From NCBI RefSeq assembly GCF_006540305.1, contig NZ_BJOR01000001.1, forward strand, positions 6,262,001 through 6,326,000: a DNA stretch of 64,000 nt, written 5' to 3'. Source of the DNA: Streptomyces sp. 6-11-2 (lineage in GTDB: Bacteria > Actinomycetota > Actinomycetes > Streptomycetales > Streptomycetaceae). Under the pieces are notes generated by a model, which saw only the letters and a list, made by a program, of their open reading frames with translations, had not been told where the DNA came from and made no database searches. Position 1 is the first letter of the stretch. Each line of letters begins with the position of its first letter. Below are positions 35,364 through 43,703 of the stretch, piece by piece. The position numbers and the translations under genes are program-made.

Positions 35364-36542
35364 ATGCCTTTCCCGCTGTATCTGCTTGCCATGGCGGTCT
35401 TCGCCATGGGCACCTCGGAATTCATGCTCGCCGGCCTCTTGCCGGACATCGCGTCGGATCTCGATGTCACGGTCGGGACAGCAGGCGTGCTCACCTCGGC
35501 CTTCGCCATCGGCATGATCGTCGGCGCCCCCTTTGTGGCCGCACTTGCCCGCAACTGGCGCAGGCGCTCCGGTCTTCTCGGGTTCATCCTCATGTTCGCG
35601 GCAGCTCACGCCGTGGGTGCCGTCACCGCGAGCTTCCCGGTTCTGGTCGCCACCCGGGTCGTCGCCGCGCTCGCGAACGCGGGGTTCCTTGCTGTCGCTC
35701 TGACGGCTGCCGCCGCGCTGGTCCCACCCGACAAGAAGGGACGTGCGCTGGCCGTGCTGCTGTCGGGCACGACGGGGGCCACGATCGCCGGTGTCCCCGG
35801 TGGGTCGGTGCTCGGCACGTTGCTCGGCTGGCGGGCCGCGTTCTGGGCTGTCGCCGTTCTCTGCCTGCCCGCGGCTCTCGGCATTCTGAAGGGGATCCCA
35901 GCGGGACGTGCGAAGGAGGAGGCGGCTGGCGGGCCGGCCTTGCGAGCGGAGCTCACCCAGCTCGCAAGGCCGAGGTTGATCCTGGTGATGCTGCTCGGTG
36001 CGCTGGTGAACGCGGCGACTTTCGCCGGCTTCACCTTCCTCGCCCCCGTCGTGACCGACACCGCCGGGCTGAGTGAGCTGTGGATCTCTGTCGTCCTGGT
36101 GCTCTTCGGCGTCGGTTCCTTCGCCGGGGTCACCGTCGCCGGCCGACTGTCCGACCAACACCCCGGCCGAGTCATCGCAGTCGGCGGTCCGCTGCTGCTC
36201 ATCGGCTGGCCGGCCCTGGCCGTGCTGGCCGACAAACCGGTCGCTCTGTTCGTCCTCGTGTTCGTCCAGGGCGCGCTGTCCTTCGCGTTGGGCAGCACCC
36301 TGATCGCACGGGTCCTCTACGAGGCCGCGGGAGCTCCCACCATGGCCGGCTCGTACGCGACCGCGGCACTCAACGTCGGCGCCGCCGTCGGACCACTCAT
36401 CGCCGCGTCCACGCTCGGCACCGGAGTCGGGAACCTCGGGCCGCTGTGGTCGAGCGGAGTCCTGGTCGCTGTTGCGCTGCTCATCGCGTTCCCCCTCCGC
36501 ACGGTGATCGCGGCCGACCTAAGCACCGAGGCGCTCCCGTGA
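35364..36542 (+). CDS. cmlR: chloramphenicol efflux MFS transporter, CmlR/Cmx-like
   Basis: Drug:proton antiporter of 392 residues, 12 spans. The N-terminus MPFPLYLLAMAVFAMGTSEF and segments such as PGGSVLGTLLGWRAAFWAVA, TFLAPVVTDTAG and LYEAAGAPTMAGSYATAAL are as I remember for Streptomyces lividans chloramphenicol resistance protein and corynebacterial Cmx. ATG 35364 has CGGAG upstream. Frames extending further 5' would read through the leader structures. Expression is probably induced by the drug through the leader at 35186-35337. Confidence 0.9.
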   Translation: MPFPLYLLAMAVFAMGTSEFMLAGLLPDIASDLDVTVGTAGVLTSAFAIGMIVGAPFVAALARNWRRRSGLLGFILMFAAAHAVGAVTASFPVLVATRVVAALANAGFLAVALTAAAALVPPDKKGRALAVLLSGTTGATIAGVPGGSVLGTLLGWRAAFWAVAVLCLPAALGILKGIPAGRAKEEAAGGPALRAELTQLARPRLILVMLLGALVNAATFAGFTFLAPVVTDTAGLSELWISVVLVLFGVGSFAGVTVAGRLSDQHPGRVIAVGGPLLLIGWPALAVLADKPVALFVLVFVQGALSFALGSTLIARVLYEAAGAPTMAGSYATAALNVGAAVGPLIAASTLGTGVGNLGPLWSSGVLVAVALLIAFPLRTVIAADLSTEALP

Positions 36543-36826
36543 TGCATGCGAACGCCCCCTTGGACATCCGGGGACGACGAAGGCTCGTCGAACGCTGCCG
36601 CACCCGACCGATCGCCCACGTCGCCGCCGAAGGACGCGGTCGCAGGCCTCCGGCATCAGGTACAGAAAGGTGTCGGCGGTCTTCGGGGCCAAGCGGTCGA
36701 AGGGCCGGTCCCCGTAGGCGGCGGCGTCACGGTGGGCGAGCGTGGCCGGCATCGCGCCGGCTGCCGCAAGACGCCTACGGGGGAACAGGGGCGGAACTCG
36801 GTCCGGATCCCCGTCGTCGAGCCGGC
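36543..36826. other. non-coding gap between exporter and reductase
   Basis: About 280 bp between the convergent exporter and nitroreductase genes. A minus-strand frame (36519-36752) contains DAAAYGDRPFDRLAPKTADT and FLYLMPEACDRVL, which looks more protein-like than most shadows, but it overlaps the exporter end and I recognise no family. It could be a decayed gene. No clear terminator was found. Confidence 0.35.
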
Positions 36827-37417
36827 TCAGACCGTGGTGACGACCTGGTCGAACTCCAGACGAGGGGAGCGCGGGTACCAGGCGTCCTCGCCCGGCTTGC
36901 CGATGTTGACGACCATCAGCGGGGTGTGGTCGTCGTCCAGGAATTCCTTGCGGACGCCCTCGAAGTCCAGGCCGGTCATCGGACCGGCGGCGAGGCCCGC
37001 GGCCCGGATGCCGATGATGAAGTACGCGGCCTGGAGGCCGGCGTTGAGGGCGGCCTGGCTCTCCCGCACCCCACGGTCGCCGAAGACGGCGTCCTTGGCC
37101 TGGGGGAAGTGCGGGAAGAGGTGGGGCAGTTCCTCGTGGAACTCGTTGTCCGCGGAGAGGATCGCGACCAGGGGGGCGGCGGCGGTCTTCGCCCGGTTGC
37201 CCTCCGCCATGTGCTGGACGAGACGCTCGCGGGCCTCGGCGGAGCGGACCAGGGTGATGCGCAGCGGCGACTGGTTCATGGACGTCGGGCCGTACTTGAC
37301 CAGGTCGTAGATCGCCTGGACCTGCTCTTCGGACACCGGTTCGTCGGTGAAGGTGTTCGCGGTGCGGGCCTCACGGAAGAGAAGGTCCTGGGCGGCGGGG
37401 TCAAGAGCGAGCGGCAT
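36827..37417 (-). CDS. malonic semialdehyde reductase/nitroreductase family protein, RutE-like
   Basis: FMN-dependent reductase of 196 residues of the RutE/HadB subfamily. The sequence runs DLLFREARTANTFTDEPV, YDLVKYGPTSMNQSPLRITL, NAGLQAAYFIIGIRAAGLAA and GPMTGLDFEGVRKEFLDD, all typical. In uracil degradation RutE reduces 3-oxopropanoate to 3-hydroxypropanoate, but streptomycetes often carry it alone, as here with no rut genes. ATG 37417; no neighbours in operon. Confidence 0.88.
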   Translation of the reverse strand: MPLALDPAAQDLLFREARTANTFTDEPVSEEQVQAIYDLVKYGPTSMNQSPLRITLVRSAEARERLVQHMAEGNRAKTAAAPLVAILSADNEFHEELPHLFPHFPQAKDAVFGDRGVRESQAALNAGLQAAYFIIGIRAAGLAAGPMTGLDFEGVRKEFLDDDHTPLMVVNIGKPGEDAWYPRSPRLEFDQVVTTV

Positions 37418-37572
37418 GGGGGAATTTCCTCACAATGGGGGTGGATCCCGGGGGATCGACGTGCGGCACCGACACTACGTCTTGAAAGTTCAAGGTTCAA
37501 TCAAAATGGGGCCGACGGTGATCAGCTTCACAGGGCGACGGCGCGCCGCGGTCGCCTTGGCCATCCCATGCA

Positions 37573-37620
37573 TTGACAGTGTGCTGCCCTGCTCGCTGTC
37601 ATGAATGGGAGCGCTCCCAT
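37573..37620 (+). promoter_or_regulatory. promoter with CebR operator
   Basis: A -35 hexamer TTGACA at 37573-37578 is followed 17-18 bp later by a weak -10 (TGTCAT region, about 37597). Immediately after it lies the perfect palindrome TGGGAGCGCTCCCA at 37606-37619, extended to 16 bp by flanking A/T. This 14-mer is the known CebR box through which cello-oligosaccharides derepress cellulolytic genes in Streptomyces. It would block the start of transcription of the CBM2-Cip1 gene. Confidence 0.9.
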
Positions 37621-37648
37621 ATCCCGCACCTTTCCCTCGGAGGTATTC

Positions 37649-38818
37649 GTGCGCACCCCCCACTTGCGATTACTGCGCAGGCCCTGGACGGCGGCCCTCG
37701 CGGCTGCCGGGTCCCTCGCCCTGCTGGTGTTCGCATTCATCGCGACACCCACCAGTGCCGCGGAGGCCGGCTGCCGGGTCGACTACACCGTGAACCAGTG
37801 GGCCGGCGGCTACACGGCCCAGGTCAAGGTCACCCATCTCGGCCCGGCGGTCAACGGCTGGCGTCTGACCTGGACCCACGCCGACGGCCAGCGGGTGACA
37901 TCGGCGTGGAACGCGACCGTCACCCAGACCGGCGCCTCCGTCGTCGCCGTCAACGCGGACTGGAACGGTTCGCTGGCCACCGACGGCTCCGCCGAGTTCG
38001 GTGTCCAGGGCACCTGGAGCTCGGCCAACCCCGCCCCGACCGACTTCGCCCTCAACGGTCTGGTGTGCGGCGGAATCGGCACCACCCCGCCGCCGACCAC
38101 CCCGCCGCCCACGACCCCGCCGCCCTCCGCCGAATGCGGCAGCGCCGTGGTCTGCTCGGGCTTCGAGGACCAGACCGGCACCACTCCCTCCGGCGCCTGG
38201 CAGTTCGCCGCGCCCGACTGTCAGGGCACCGGAACCGCGGCCGTCGACACCTCGGTCGCGCACAGCGGCGGCAGGTCGCTGCGGGTCGACGGCAAGGCCG
38301 GCTACTGCAACCACGCCTTCGTCGCCTCCACCGCGAATCTGTCTTCGGTGGGGCCGGTGATGTATGTGCGCATGTGGGTGCGGCACACCACCGCGCTCCC
38401 CGCGGCCCATGTCACCTTCGTCTCCCTGCCCGACAGCTCCCAGGGCGGCCGGGCGCTGCGCGTCGGCGGCCAGAACGGCGCCCTCCAGTGGAACCGGGAG
38501 ACCGACGACGCCACCCTGCCCGCGCAGAGCCCGGCGGGCGTGGCGCAGAGCAGGCCGCTGCCGACCGGGAGCTGGCAGTGTCTGCGCTTCGCGATCGACA
38601 CGACGGCGCCCACGCTCGACACCTGGCTCGGCGACGAACTGATCCCGGGCCTGCACGCGGACGGCGTCCCCACCCAGGACATCGACCAGCAGTGGCTTGC
38701 CCGCACCACCCCGCCCCGGCCCACCACCCTGCGCCTGGGCTGGGAGAGCTACGGGACGGGCGACGACAGACTCTGGTTCGACGATGTGGCCGTGGGTTCC
38801 TCCCCCATCGGCTGCTGA
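37649..38818 (+). CDS. secreted CBM2 protein with Cip1-like domain
   Basis: Secreted cellulose-active protein of 389 residues. Signal peptide at about 1-38, ending TSAAEA; CBM2 at about 39-136 (CRVDYTVNQWAGGYTAQVKV, WNATVTQTGASV); Pro/Thr linker at 142-158; then a C-terminal domain of about 230 residues that matches my memory of Trichoderma Cip1: GAWQFAAPDCQGTG, DTSVAHSGGRSLRV, HVTFVSLPDSSQGGRALRVG and NRETDDATLPAQSP. The start is GTG 37649 with CGGAGGT at 37638-37644; the ATG at 37601 is excluded because it precedes the operator. CebR control and CBM2 point to plant cell-wall attack. Confidence 0.9.
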   Translation: MRTPHLRLLRRPWTAALAAAGSLALLVFAFIATPTSAAEAGCRVDYTVNQWAGGYTAQVKVTHLGPAVNGWRLTWTHADGQRVTSAWNATVTQTGASVVAVNADWNGSLATDGSAEFGVQGTWSSANPAPTDFALNGLVCGGIGTTPPPTTPPPTTPPPSAECGSAVVCSGFEDQTGTTPSGAWQFAAPDCQGTGTAAVDTSVAHSGGRSLRVDGKAGYCNHAFVASTANLSSVGPVMYVRMWVRHTTALPAAHVTFVSLPDSSQGGRALRVGGQNGALQWNRETDDATLPAQSPAGVAQSRPLPTGSWQCLRFAIDTTAPTLDTWLGDELIPGLHADGVPTQDIDQQWLARTTPPRPTTLRLGWESYGTGDDRLWFDDVAVGSSPIGC

Positions 38819-38843
38819 CGGCCTGCGCGAGACCACCAGCGAC

Positions 38844-38887
38844 GACGGCGCGCCGGAAGGAACCACCTTCCGCCCCGGCGTGCCGTC
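38844..38887 (+). terminator. terminator hairpin of CBM2-Cip1 gene
   Basis: Long inverted repeat: GACGGCGCGCCG pairs with CGGCGTGCCGTC (one G-U) and the inner GAAGG with CCTTC, around loop AACCA with a small bulge. It starts 25 bp after the stop. Confidence 0.75.
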
Positions 38888-39265
38888 AGCGCCTTGCGCG
38901 GGGAGGCTCGATCACTGCGGCGATGGTCGAGGGCGCGGGCTTCGTCCGTCCCCTTGCCGAAGGACTGGGCGAGGAGGGGCGTCCCCCACCGCGACAGGTG
39001 AGCCCATCCATACCGGACCGTAAGAGCCGCGGCCGCACCCGAAAGCCACCGTCCTCTCGATCCTGCTCGGGCGCCGCGTCCCTTTCCCTGAACGGCAGTT
39101 ACGAGTTGGTGCGTGACAGCGCGTGGGCATGCTCGTCCGGTGAGGAGCACGGTCGATCGGGCGGTGTCGGCGCGTCCACTGTTTGCCCAACAGGGCCCCG
39201 TCTAAGCCCGGTTGGCCGTGCCTGTCGCCCCGCTATTCCTTCGTCGCCGACCGGTCTGCGCCTTG
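38888..39265. other. intergenic region without recognisable gene
   Basis: About 380 bp between the Cip1 terminator and the chitinase operator. Open frames on both strands are compositionally unconvincing. I see no RNA gene or repeat. Confidence 0.45.
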
Positions 39266-39281
39266 ACTGGTACAGACCAAT
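39266..39281 (+). promoter_or_regulatory. DasR-responsive element (dre) candidate
   Basis: ACTGGTACAGACCAAT is a 16-bp near-palindrome matching the DasR site pattern ACTGGTCTAGACCA(G/A)T. It overlaps a possible -35 (TTGACT, 39264-39269) upstream of a GH19 chitinase. DasR, relieved by glucosamine-6-phosphate, controls chitinase genes in Streptomyces. Confidence 0.75.
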
Positions 39282-39412
39282 GCGATTGAGTGTGCCTCAC
39301 ACCCCCCACCACGGTCGGCCCCGCGCCCGTCCGGTTCCGCCGGCACACGCACAAGGCTCGCTCCGTCCTGCCTGCGCCGGGTACGACCGTTCTCCGTCAA
39401 GGAGTTGATTCC

Positions 39413-40297
39413 GTGTCGAGGCGTCGTATCTCCGCGGTCGTGGCCGCGCTCGCCCTCTCCGCCGCCGTACCGGTGCTGGTGCCGACCAGCAGCGCGTCCG
39501 CCGCCACTTGTTCGAGCTATCCGAGCTGGGTGGCCGGCAAGGCGTACGTCACCGGTGACATCGTCCGCTACACGGACGGCAAGGCGTACATCGCTGAGCA
39601 CGACAACCCGGGCTACGACCCGGTCATCAGCACCTGGTACTGGGAGCCGTACAACTGCGACAGCGGTACGCCCGTCGGTAACTTCGTCGTCTCCGAGGCC
39701 CAGTTCAACCAGATGTTCCCGAACCGCAACGGCTTCTACACCTACAGCGGTCTTGTCGCCGCGCTCAGCGCCTACCCCGGCTTCGCCACCACGGGCGGCG
39801 ACGAGACCAAGAAGCAGGAGGCAGCCGCCTTCCTCGCCAACGTCAGCCACGAGACGGGCGGACTGGTGTACGTCGTCGAGCAGAACACCGCCAACTATCC
39901 GCACTACTGCGACTGGAGCCAGCCGTACGGCTGCCCGGCCGGCCAGTCGGCCTATTACGGGCGCGGCCCCATCCAGCTCAGCTGGAACTTCAACTACAAG
40001 GCCGCAGGTGATGCGCTCGGCATCGACCTGCTCAACAACCCCTCGCTGATGCAGACCGACGCCGCCGTGGCGTGGAAGACGGGCCTCTGGTACTGGAACA
40101 CCCAGTCCGGCCCCGGCAGCATGACCCCGCACAACGCCATGGTCAACGGCGCGGGCTTCGGCCAGACGATCCGTTCCATCAACGGGTCCCTCGAGTGCGA
40201 CGGCAGGAACCCCGCCCAGGTGCAGAGCCGTGTGACCACGTACCAGCAGTTCACGCAGATCCTGGGCGTGTCGGCGGGCGCCAACCTGTACTGCTGA
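39413..40297 (+). CDS. secreted GH19 chitinase with N-terminal chitin-binding module
   Basis: Secreted endochitinase of 294 residues. Signal peptide at about 1-29 (ALALSAAVPVLVPTSSASA); CBM5/12 module at about 31-84 with YPSWVAGKAYVTGDIVRYTD and ISTWYWEPYNC; short linker; GH19 catalytic domain at about 90-294 with FLANVSHETGG (general acid Glu), VVEQN (second Glu), YYGRGPIQLSWNFNY and NGSLECDGRNPAQVQSRV. GTG 39413 has AAGGAG at 39399-39404. Probable regulation by DasR through 39266-39281. Confidence 0.92.
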   Translation: MSRRRISAVVAALALSAAVPVLVPTSSASAATCSSYPSWVAGKAYVTGDIVRYTDGKAYIAEHDNPGYDPVISTWYWEPYNCDSGTPVGNFVVSEAQFNQMFPNRNGFYTYSGLVAALSAYPGFATTGGDETKKQEAAAFLANVSHETGGLVYVVEQNTANYPHYCDWSQPYGCPAGQSAYYGRGPIQLSWNFNYKAAGDALGIDLLNNPSLMQTDAAVAWKTGLWYWNTQSGPGSMTPHNAMVNGAGFGQTIRSINGSLECDGRNPAQVQSRVTTYQQFTQILGVSAGANLYC

Positions 40298-40365
40298 CCC
40301 GGTCCCCGCGTGCGTGCGCATCATTCCCGGGACCTCGGAACGGGGCACCTCGCACGGACTTCCGG

Positions 40366-40927
40366 ACAACCGATCTGGACCCGCGGCCGGAGCGTGGCCG
40401 ACGGCTACTGGAAGCGCCCGCTGGAGACGCGGGAGACGTTCTGCGGGACCACCGTGGACGGCGAGGCCGGCTTCCTGCGGACCGGTGACCTCGGGGTGTT
40501 GCACGGTGGCGAGCTGTTCGTCACCGGCCGGATCAAGGACATGATGGTGCTGACCGGGCGGAACGTGTATCCGCAGGACGTCGAGCACCGCGTGCAACAA
40601 CTCAGTGAACTTTTCGGCGCCACGGCGGTGTTCACCGCGGATTCCGACCATGACACGTTGGTCGTGGTGCAGGAGGTGCACGTGGGGCGCCGTTACGACC
40701 TGAACCTGGCCGCACTGGCAAGGGAGGTGCGCGCCTGCGTGGCCCGGGACTTCGAGGTGGCCGCCGTGAACGTGGTGCTGGTCAGGCCGGGAACGGTGCG
40801 CCGGACGTCCAGCGGCAAGATCCAGCGGCACACGACGCGCCGGCTGTTCCGGTGCGGCCGGCTGCTGCCGCTGACCGTGCCCCCGCTGACCGCGGGACGA
40901 CGGGGCGGATGCAATTTGGCTGGATAA
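40366..40927 (+). pseudogene. C-terminal stump of a fatty-acyl-AMP ligase (FAAL)
   Basis: About 185 codons match the end of FAAL enzymes: IWTRGRSVADGYWKRPLET, GFLRTGDLGVLHGGELFVTG, RIKDMMVLTGRNVYPQDVEH, LVVVQEVHV and RRTSSGKIQRHTTRRLF. The adenylation core (about 400 residues with the P-loop) is absent; upstream is the chitinase tail. No start codon or ribosome site is credible. FAALs feed fatty acids to PKS/NRPS ACPs, so this may be a relic of an older cluster edge. Confidence 0.75.
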
Positions 40928-41021
40928 CAAGGCAATTGAGGATCTGTGATCGTTGGCCGCGGAGGTACGGTTGCGACGTGCCGGGAAATACGGGGGCTCG
41001 GTATCTGGTCAGAGGAGACGC

Positions 41022-41630
41022 ATGATCCGCGTGCTACTCGCCGAGGACATGAACATGGTTCGTGGCGCGTTGGTCGCCCTGCTGTCGATGGAACCGGACA
41101 TCACGGTCGTGGCTGAAGTGGAGGACGGCGACCGGGTGGTACCGATCGCGCTGGAACACCGGCCCGACATCGCGGTTCTCGACGTGGACCTGCCCGGCAC
41201 GGACGGACTGACCGCCGCCGGCATGCTCCACGAGCAGCTGCCGTCGTGCGGCACCCTCATGCTCACCAGCCTCGGCAAGCCCGGCACACTGAAGCGGGCG
41301 CTGAGCATGCGGGTGTCCGGGTTCCTGCTCAAGGACGCGCCGCCGGAGCAACTGGCGAGTGCCATAAGGAAGGTGGCCGCCGGGGAACGGGTGGTCGACC
41401 CGGAGCTGGTGCTCTCCGCCTGGGACTACGAGCGGAGCCCGCTGACCGCCCGCGAGATGGAGGTGCTGCAACTGGCCGCACAGGGGGCACAGGTGGGCGA
41501 GATCGCCGGGGCACTGTTCCTTTCCGCGGGGACCGTCCGCAACTACCTCACGACGATCGTCAGCAAGCTCAACGCGCGCAACCGTGTCGACGCCATCCGT
41601 ATCGCGCAGGAGGCGGGCTGGCTGTCCTGA
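41022..41630 (+). CDS. LuxR/NarL-type response regulator, DesR-like
   Basis: Response regulator of 202 residues: receiver domain with phospho-acceptor Asp54 (AVLDVDLPGTDG), switch region LTSLGKPGTLKRAL and GFLLKDAPPEQLA, then a LuxR-type HTH (LTAREMEVLQLAAQGAQVGE, LSAGTVRNYLTTIVSKLNAR). The LGKPG form is typical of the DesR branch in actinomycetes. ATG 41022 has AGAGGAG at -10. It is convergent with the histidine kinase at 41756-43180, presumably its partner. Confidence 0.9.
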   Translation: MIRVLLAEDMNMVRGALVALLSMEPDITVVAEVEDGDRVVPIALEHRPDIAVLDVDLPGTDGLTAAGMLHEQLPSCGTLMLTSLGKPGTLKRALSMRVSGFLLKDAPPEQLASAIRKVAAGERVVDPELVLSAWDYERSPLTAREMEVLQLAAQGAQVGEIAGALFLSAGTVRNYLTTIVSKLNARNRVDAIRIAQEAGWLS

Positions 41631-41755
41631 GCCACCGTCGGATGCCGGCACGCCTGCGCTCCGGACCGGGCACCCGGCCAAGGCACCGGCCACGCCCGGC
41701 CCGCCGGTGATGCCTTGAGCCGAGCGCGCCGGCTTCGCCGTCGCCCGCACCGCGG

Positions 41756-43180
41756 TCACGGCTCGGCCGAGAACTCCCGCGGTGCGGGCATCGCGCACAC
41801 GCGCTCCCAGCTGCCGAGGTGTTCGCAGCGTGCCTCGGTGCCGCCCGGCATCCGGTTCGGGTCGGTCCGCACGCCGCGCGGATCCCGGCGCCGTTCGTGC
41901 TCCGCGCGCCAGACCCGGCCGCCGTGCCCGACGGGCCGCCGGTCGCCCCGGCGAACGTCCCCGGAGCCGTCGTCCGCCGCCGTGCCCGACGGCTCCGGCG
42001 TCTCGCGGCCGTCCGGGACTCCGGCCACCACCTCGAACCGGCCACCGGATCGCCGTCCGGCCGTCAGCGTGCCGCCGACCGCCGCCAACCGCATCTCCAG
42101 GTTCGTCAGCCCACGGCAGTCCGTCGACGCCGTGGATGAGGACGCGACGTCGTCGCGGCCCTCCAGCCCGGTGCCGTCGTTGACGATGCCCAGCCGCAGA
42201 CGGCGACCCACCCGGTCCAGCTCGATCGCACAGTGCCGCACCTTGCTGTGCCGCAGCATGTTGGTCACCGCCTCCCGCAGCACGATGGCCAAAACGGTGC
42301 CGGTCCGGTTCTCCGGCGGGGGCACCGACGTGCGCACATCCACCTCGATCGAGGCGGATCTGAGCATGGCCACGCACGCCTCCAGCTCCGTGGCCAGCGA
42401 CAGCGACTGGTAACTGTGTGCCACGTGGCGCACGTCGGTGAGCGCCTGGCGGGAGATCGCCAGGATCGACGTCAGCTCCTTCTTGGCTTGTTCGTCCCGG
42501 CGCGGAACGTGCCGCAGCGCCACCTCTGTCTTGAGGGTGATCGCCGAAAGGCTGTATCCGAGTAGGTCGTGCAGGTCGCGGGCGAACCGCCGGCGCTCCT
42601 GGGAGACCGCGCCGACCAGCCTCGTCCGAGCCCGGCGCAGTTCGGACACCAGCCTGATGGCGTAGAGCGCCAGGCCGGTGACGAGGGTGGACGACGCGGT
42701 GGAGGCGGCGAACGCGGGGTCGCCGTTGGACAGTTCGGCGATCACCGTGTTGGCCGCCACGACGGCGAAGAACACCTGCCACTTCAGCCGCGCCGGCAGA
42801 AGCAGCAGTACGGACGCGGCGAGGAAGCCGCCAACCGCCTCCCAGGGGTTTCCCAGCCAGGGCAGCGGCAGATAGGTGAGCAGGACCTGTGCGGACAGTG
42901 TGATGGTGCGGTAGCGGCGTCCACGCTGTTCTAATCGCGGCTGCGTCTGCAGGATCTGGAGGGCGCACAGCGCGGAGAAGCACAGGACGCACGCCGTCAT
43001 CTGCATCGCCCGGGCCCCGGACGCCCAGGTGTTCACCGACACCTGGGCGAGAAATCCCGCCAGCACCGCATACAGAATGAAAGCAGTGAAGTGCGACAGC
43101 GGCACCTCCCAGGTTTCCGTGTCGCCGTCGGCCTGTTCTCGGCGCTCCGTCCGCATCGTGGACTTTCCATCACTGCCCAT
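41756..43180 (-). CDS. sensor histidine kinase, NarL/DesK-type (HisKA_3)
   Basis: Membrane kinase of 474 residues. Five or six N-terminal spans (about 30-185) lack a large outer domain, so it likely senses the membrane, as DesK does. The H-box is RRFARDLHDLLGYSLSAITL and the N-box EAVTNMLRHSKVRHC; the ATPase closes with GGTLTAGRRSGGRFEV. A charged tail of about 80 residues follows the ATPase domain and is probably disordered. ATG 43180 was chosen after a GGGGG site. A 12-bp palindrome lies 40 bp upstream. Confidence 0.87.
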   Translation of the reverse strand: MGSDGKSTMRTERREQADGDTETWEVPLSHFTAFILYAVLAGFLAQVSVNTWASGARAMQMTACVLCFSALCALQILQTQPRLEQRGRRYRTITLSAQVLLTYLPLPWLGNPWEAVGGFLAASVLLLLPARLKWQVFFAVVAANTVIAELSNGDPAFAASTASSTLVTGLALYAIRLVSELRRARTRLVGAVSQERRRFARDLHDLLGYSLSAITLKTEVALRHVPRRDEQAKKELTSILAISRQALTDVRHVAHSYQSLSLATELEACVAMLRSASIEVDVRTSVPPPENRTGTVLAIVLREAVTNMLRHSKVRHCAIELDRVGRRLRLGIVNDGTGLEGRDDVASSSTASTDCRGLTNLEMRLAAVGGTLTAGRRSGGRFEVVAGVPDGRETPEPSGTAADDGSGDVRRGDRRPVGHGGRVWRAEHERRRDPRGVRTDPNRMPGGTEARCEHLGSWERVCAMPAPREFSAEP

Positions 43181-43219
43181 CGCAACCCCCGTTACTTGGC
43201 GCACTGATTTCCGCGGGCA

Positions 43220-43231
43220 GCATACGTATGC
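43220..43231. promoter_or_regulatory. 12-bp palindrome upstream of histidine kinase
   Basis: GCATACGTATGC is perfectly symmetric and lies between the kinase start (43180) and the 520-bp region leading to the SARP gene. CATACG/CGTATG half-sites recall gamma-butyrolactone receptor boxes, but spacing differs. The remainder of 43232-43703 shows no gene. Confidence 0.35.
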
Positions 43232-43703
43232 CATACGCCTCGGAAGGTCAAATTCGTTCAGCGAAGGGCATATTCAGCCATGGCGACCCGGGGCCGGTTG
43301 TTCGGGGCGGCGATGGATGCGATCGCGGGCTGCTTCGCGCGGCATGATCTCCATGCTCAGAAGGCCGGCCTCCCCGCACCACACATCCGTCCGCAGGATC
43401 GCGGCCAGGGGTGCCTCGCCCCGTCCACGCCCCTACGTCCCACTCGTACCGCAAAGGACGAGAGTCTGGTCCAGTCCGGACCGGCGCGACAGGGTGCCCG
43501 CCATGTTTTCGGGGTGCGTTTTTCACGATCTCGGAAGGTGATTCTCCCGCCCGAGTCACGACGCCGTCACTGGCGTGGAACCGGCCCGACTTACAGGCTG
43601 GAGGAGCTGTGCCCGATGTCGCAGCGCACCCTGAGCGGGGGAGTACTGCGGGCCGGGCATCACGCCAGGCGTCACCAGTCACCGAGAAGGAGGCGGATCA
43701 GCG

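Noticed and set aside
37601..37648. ATG at 37601 as start of the CBM2-Cip1 gene
   Set aside because: It lies upstream of the CebR operator and has no ribosome binding site, whereas GTG 37649 has an ideal CGGAGGT.
40310..40365. Start codon of an intact FAAL-like protein at 40310
   Set aside because: The first residues do not match the family, there is no ribosome binding site, and the adenylation core is missing, so it is treated as a stump.
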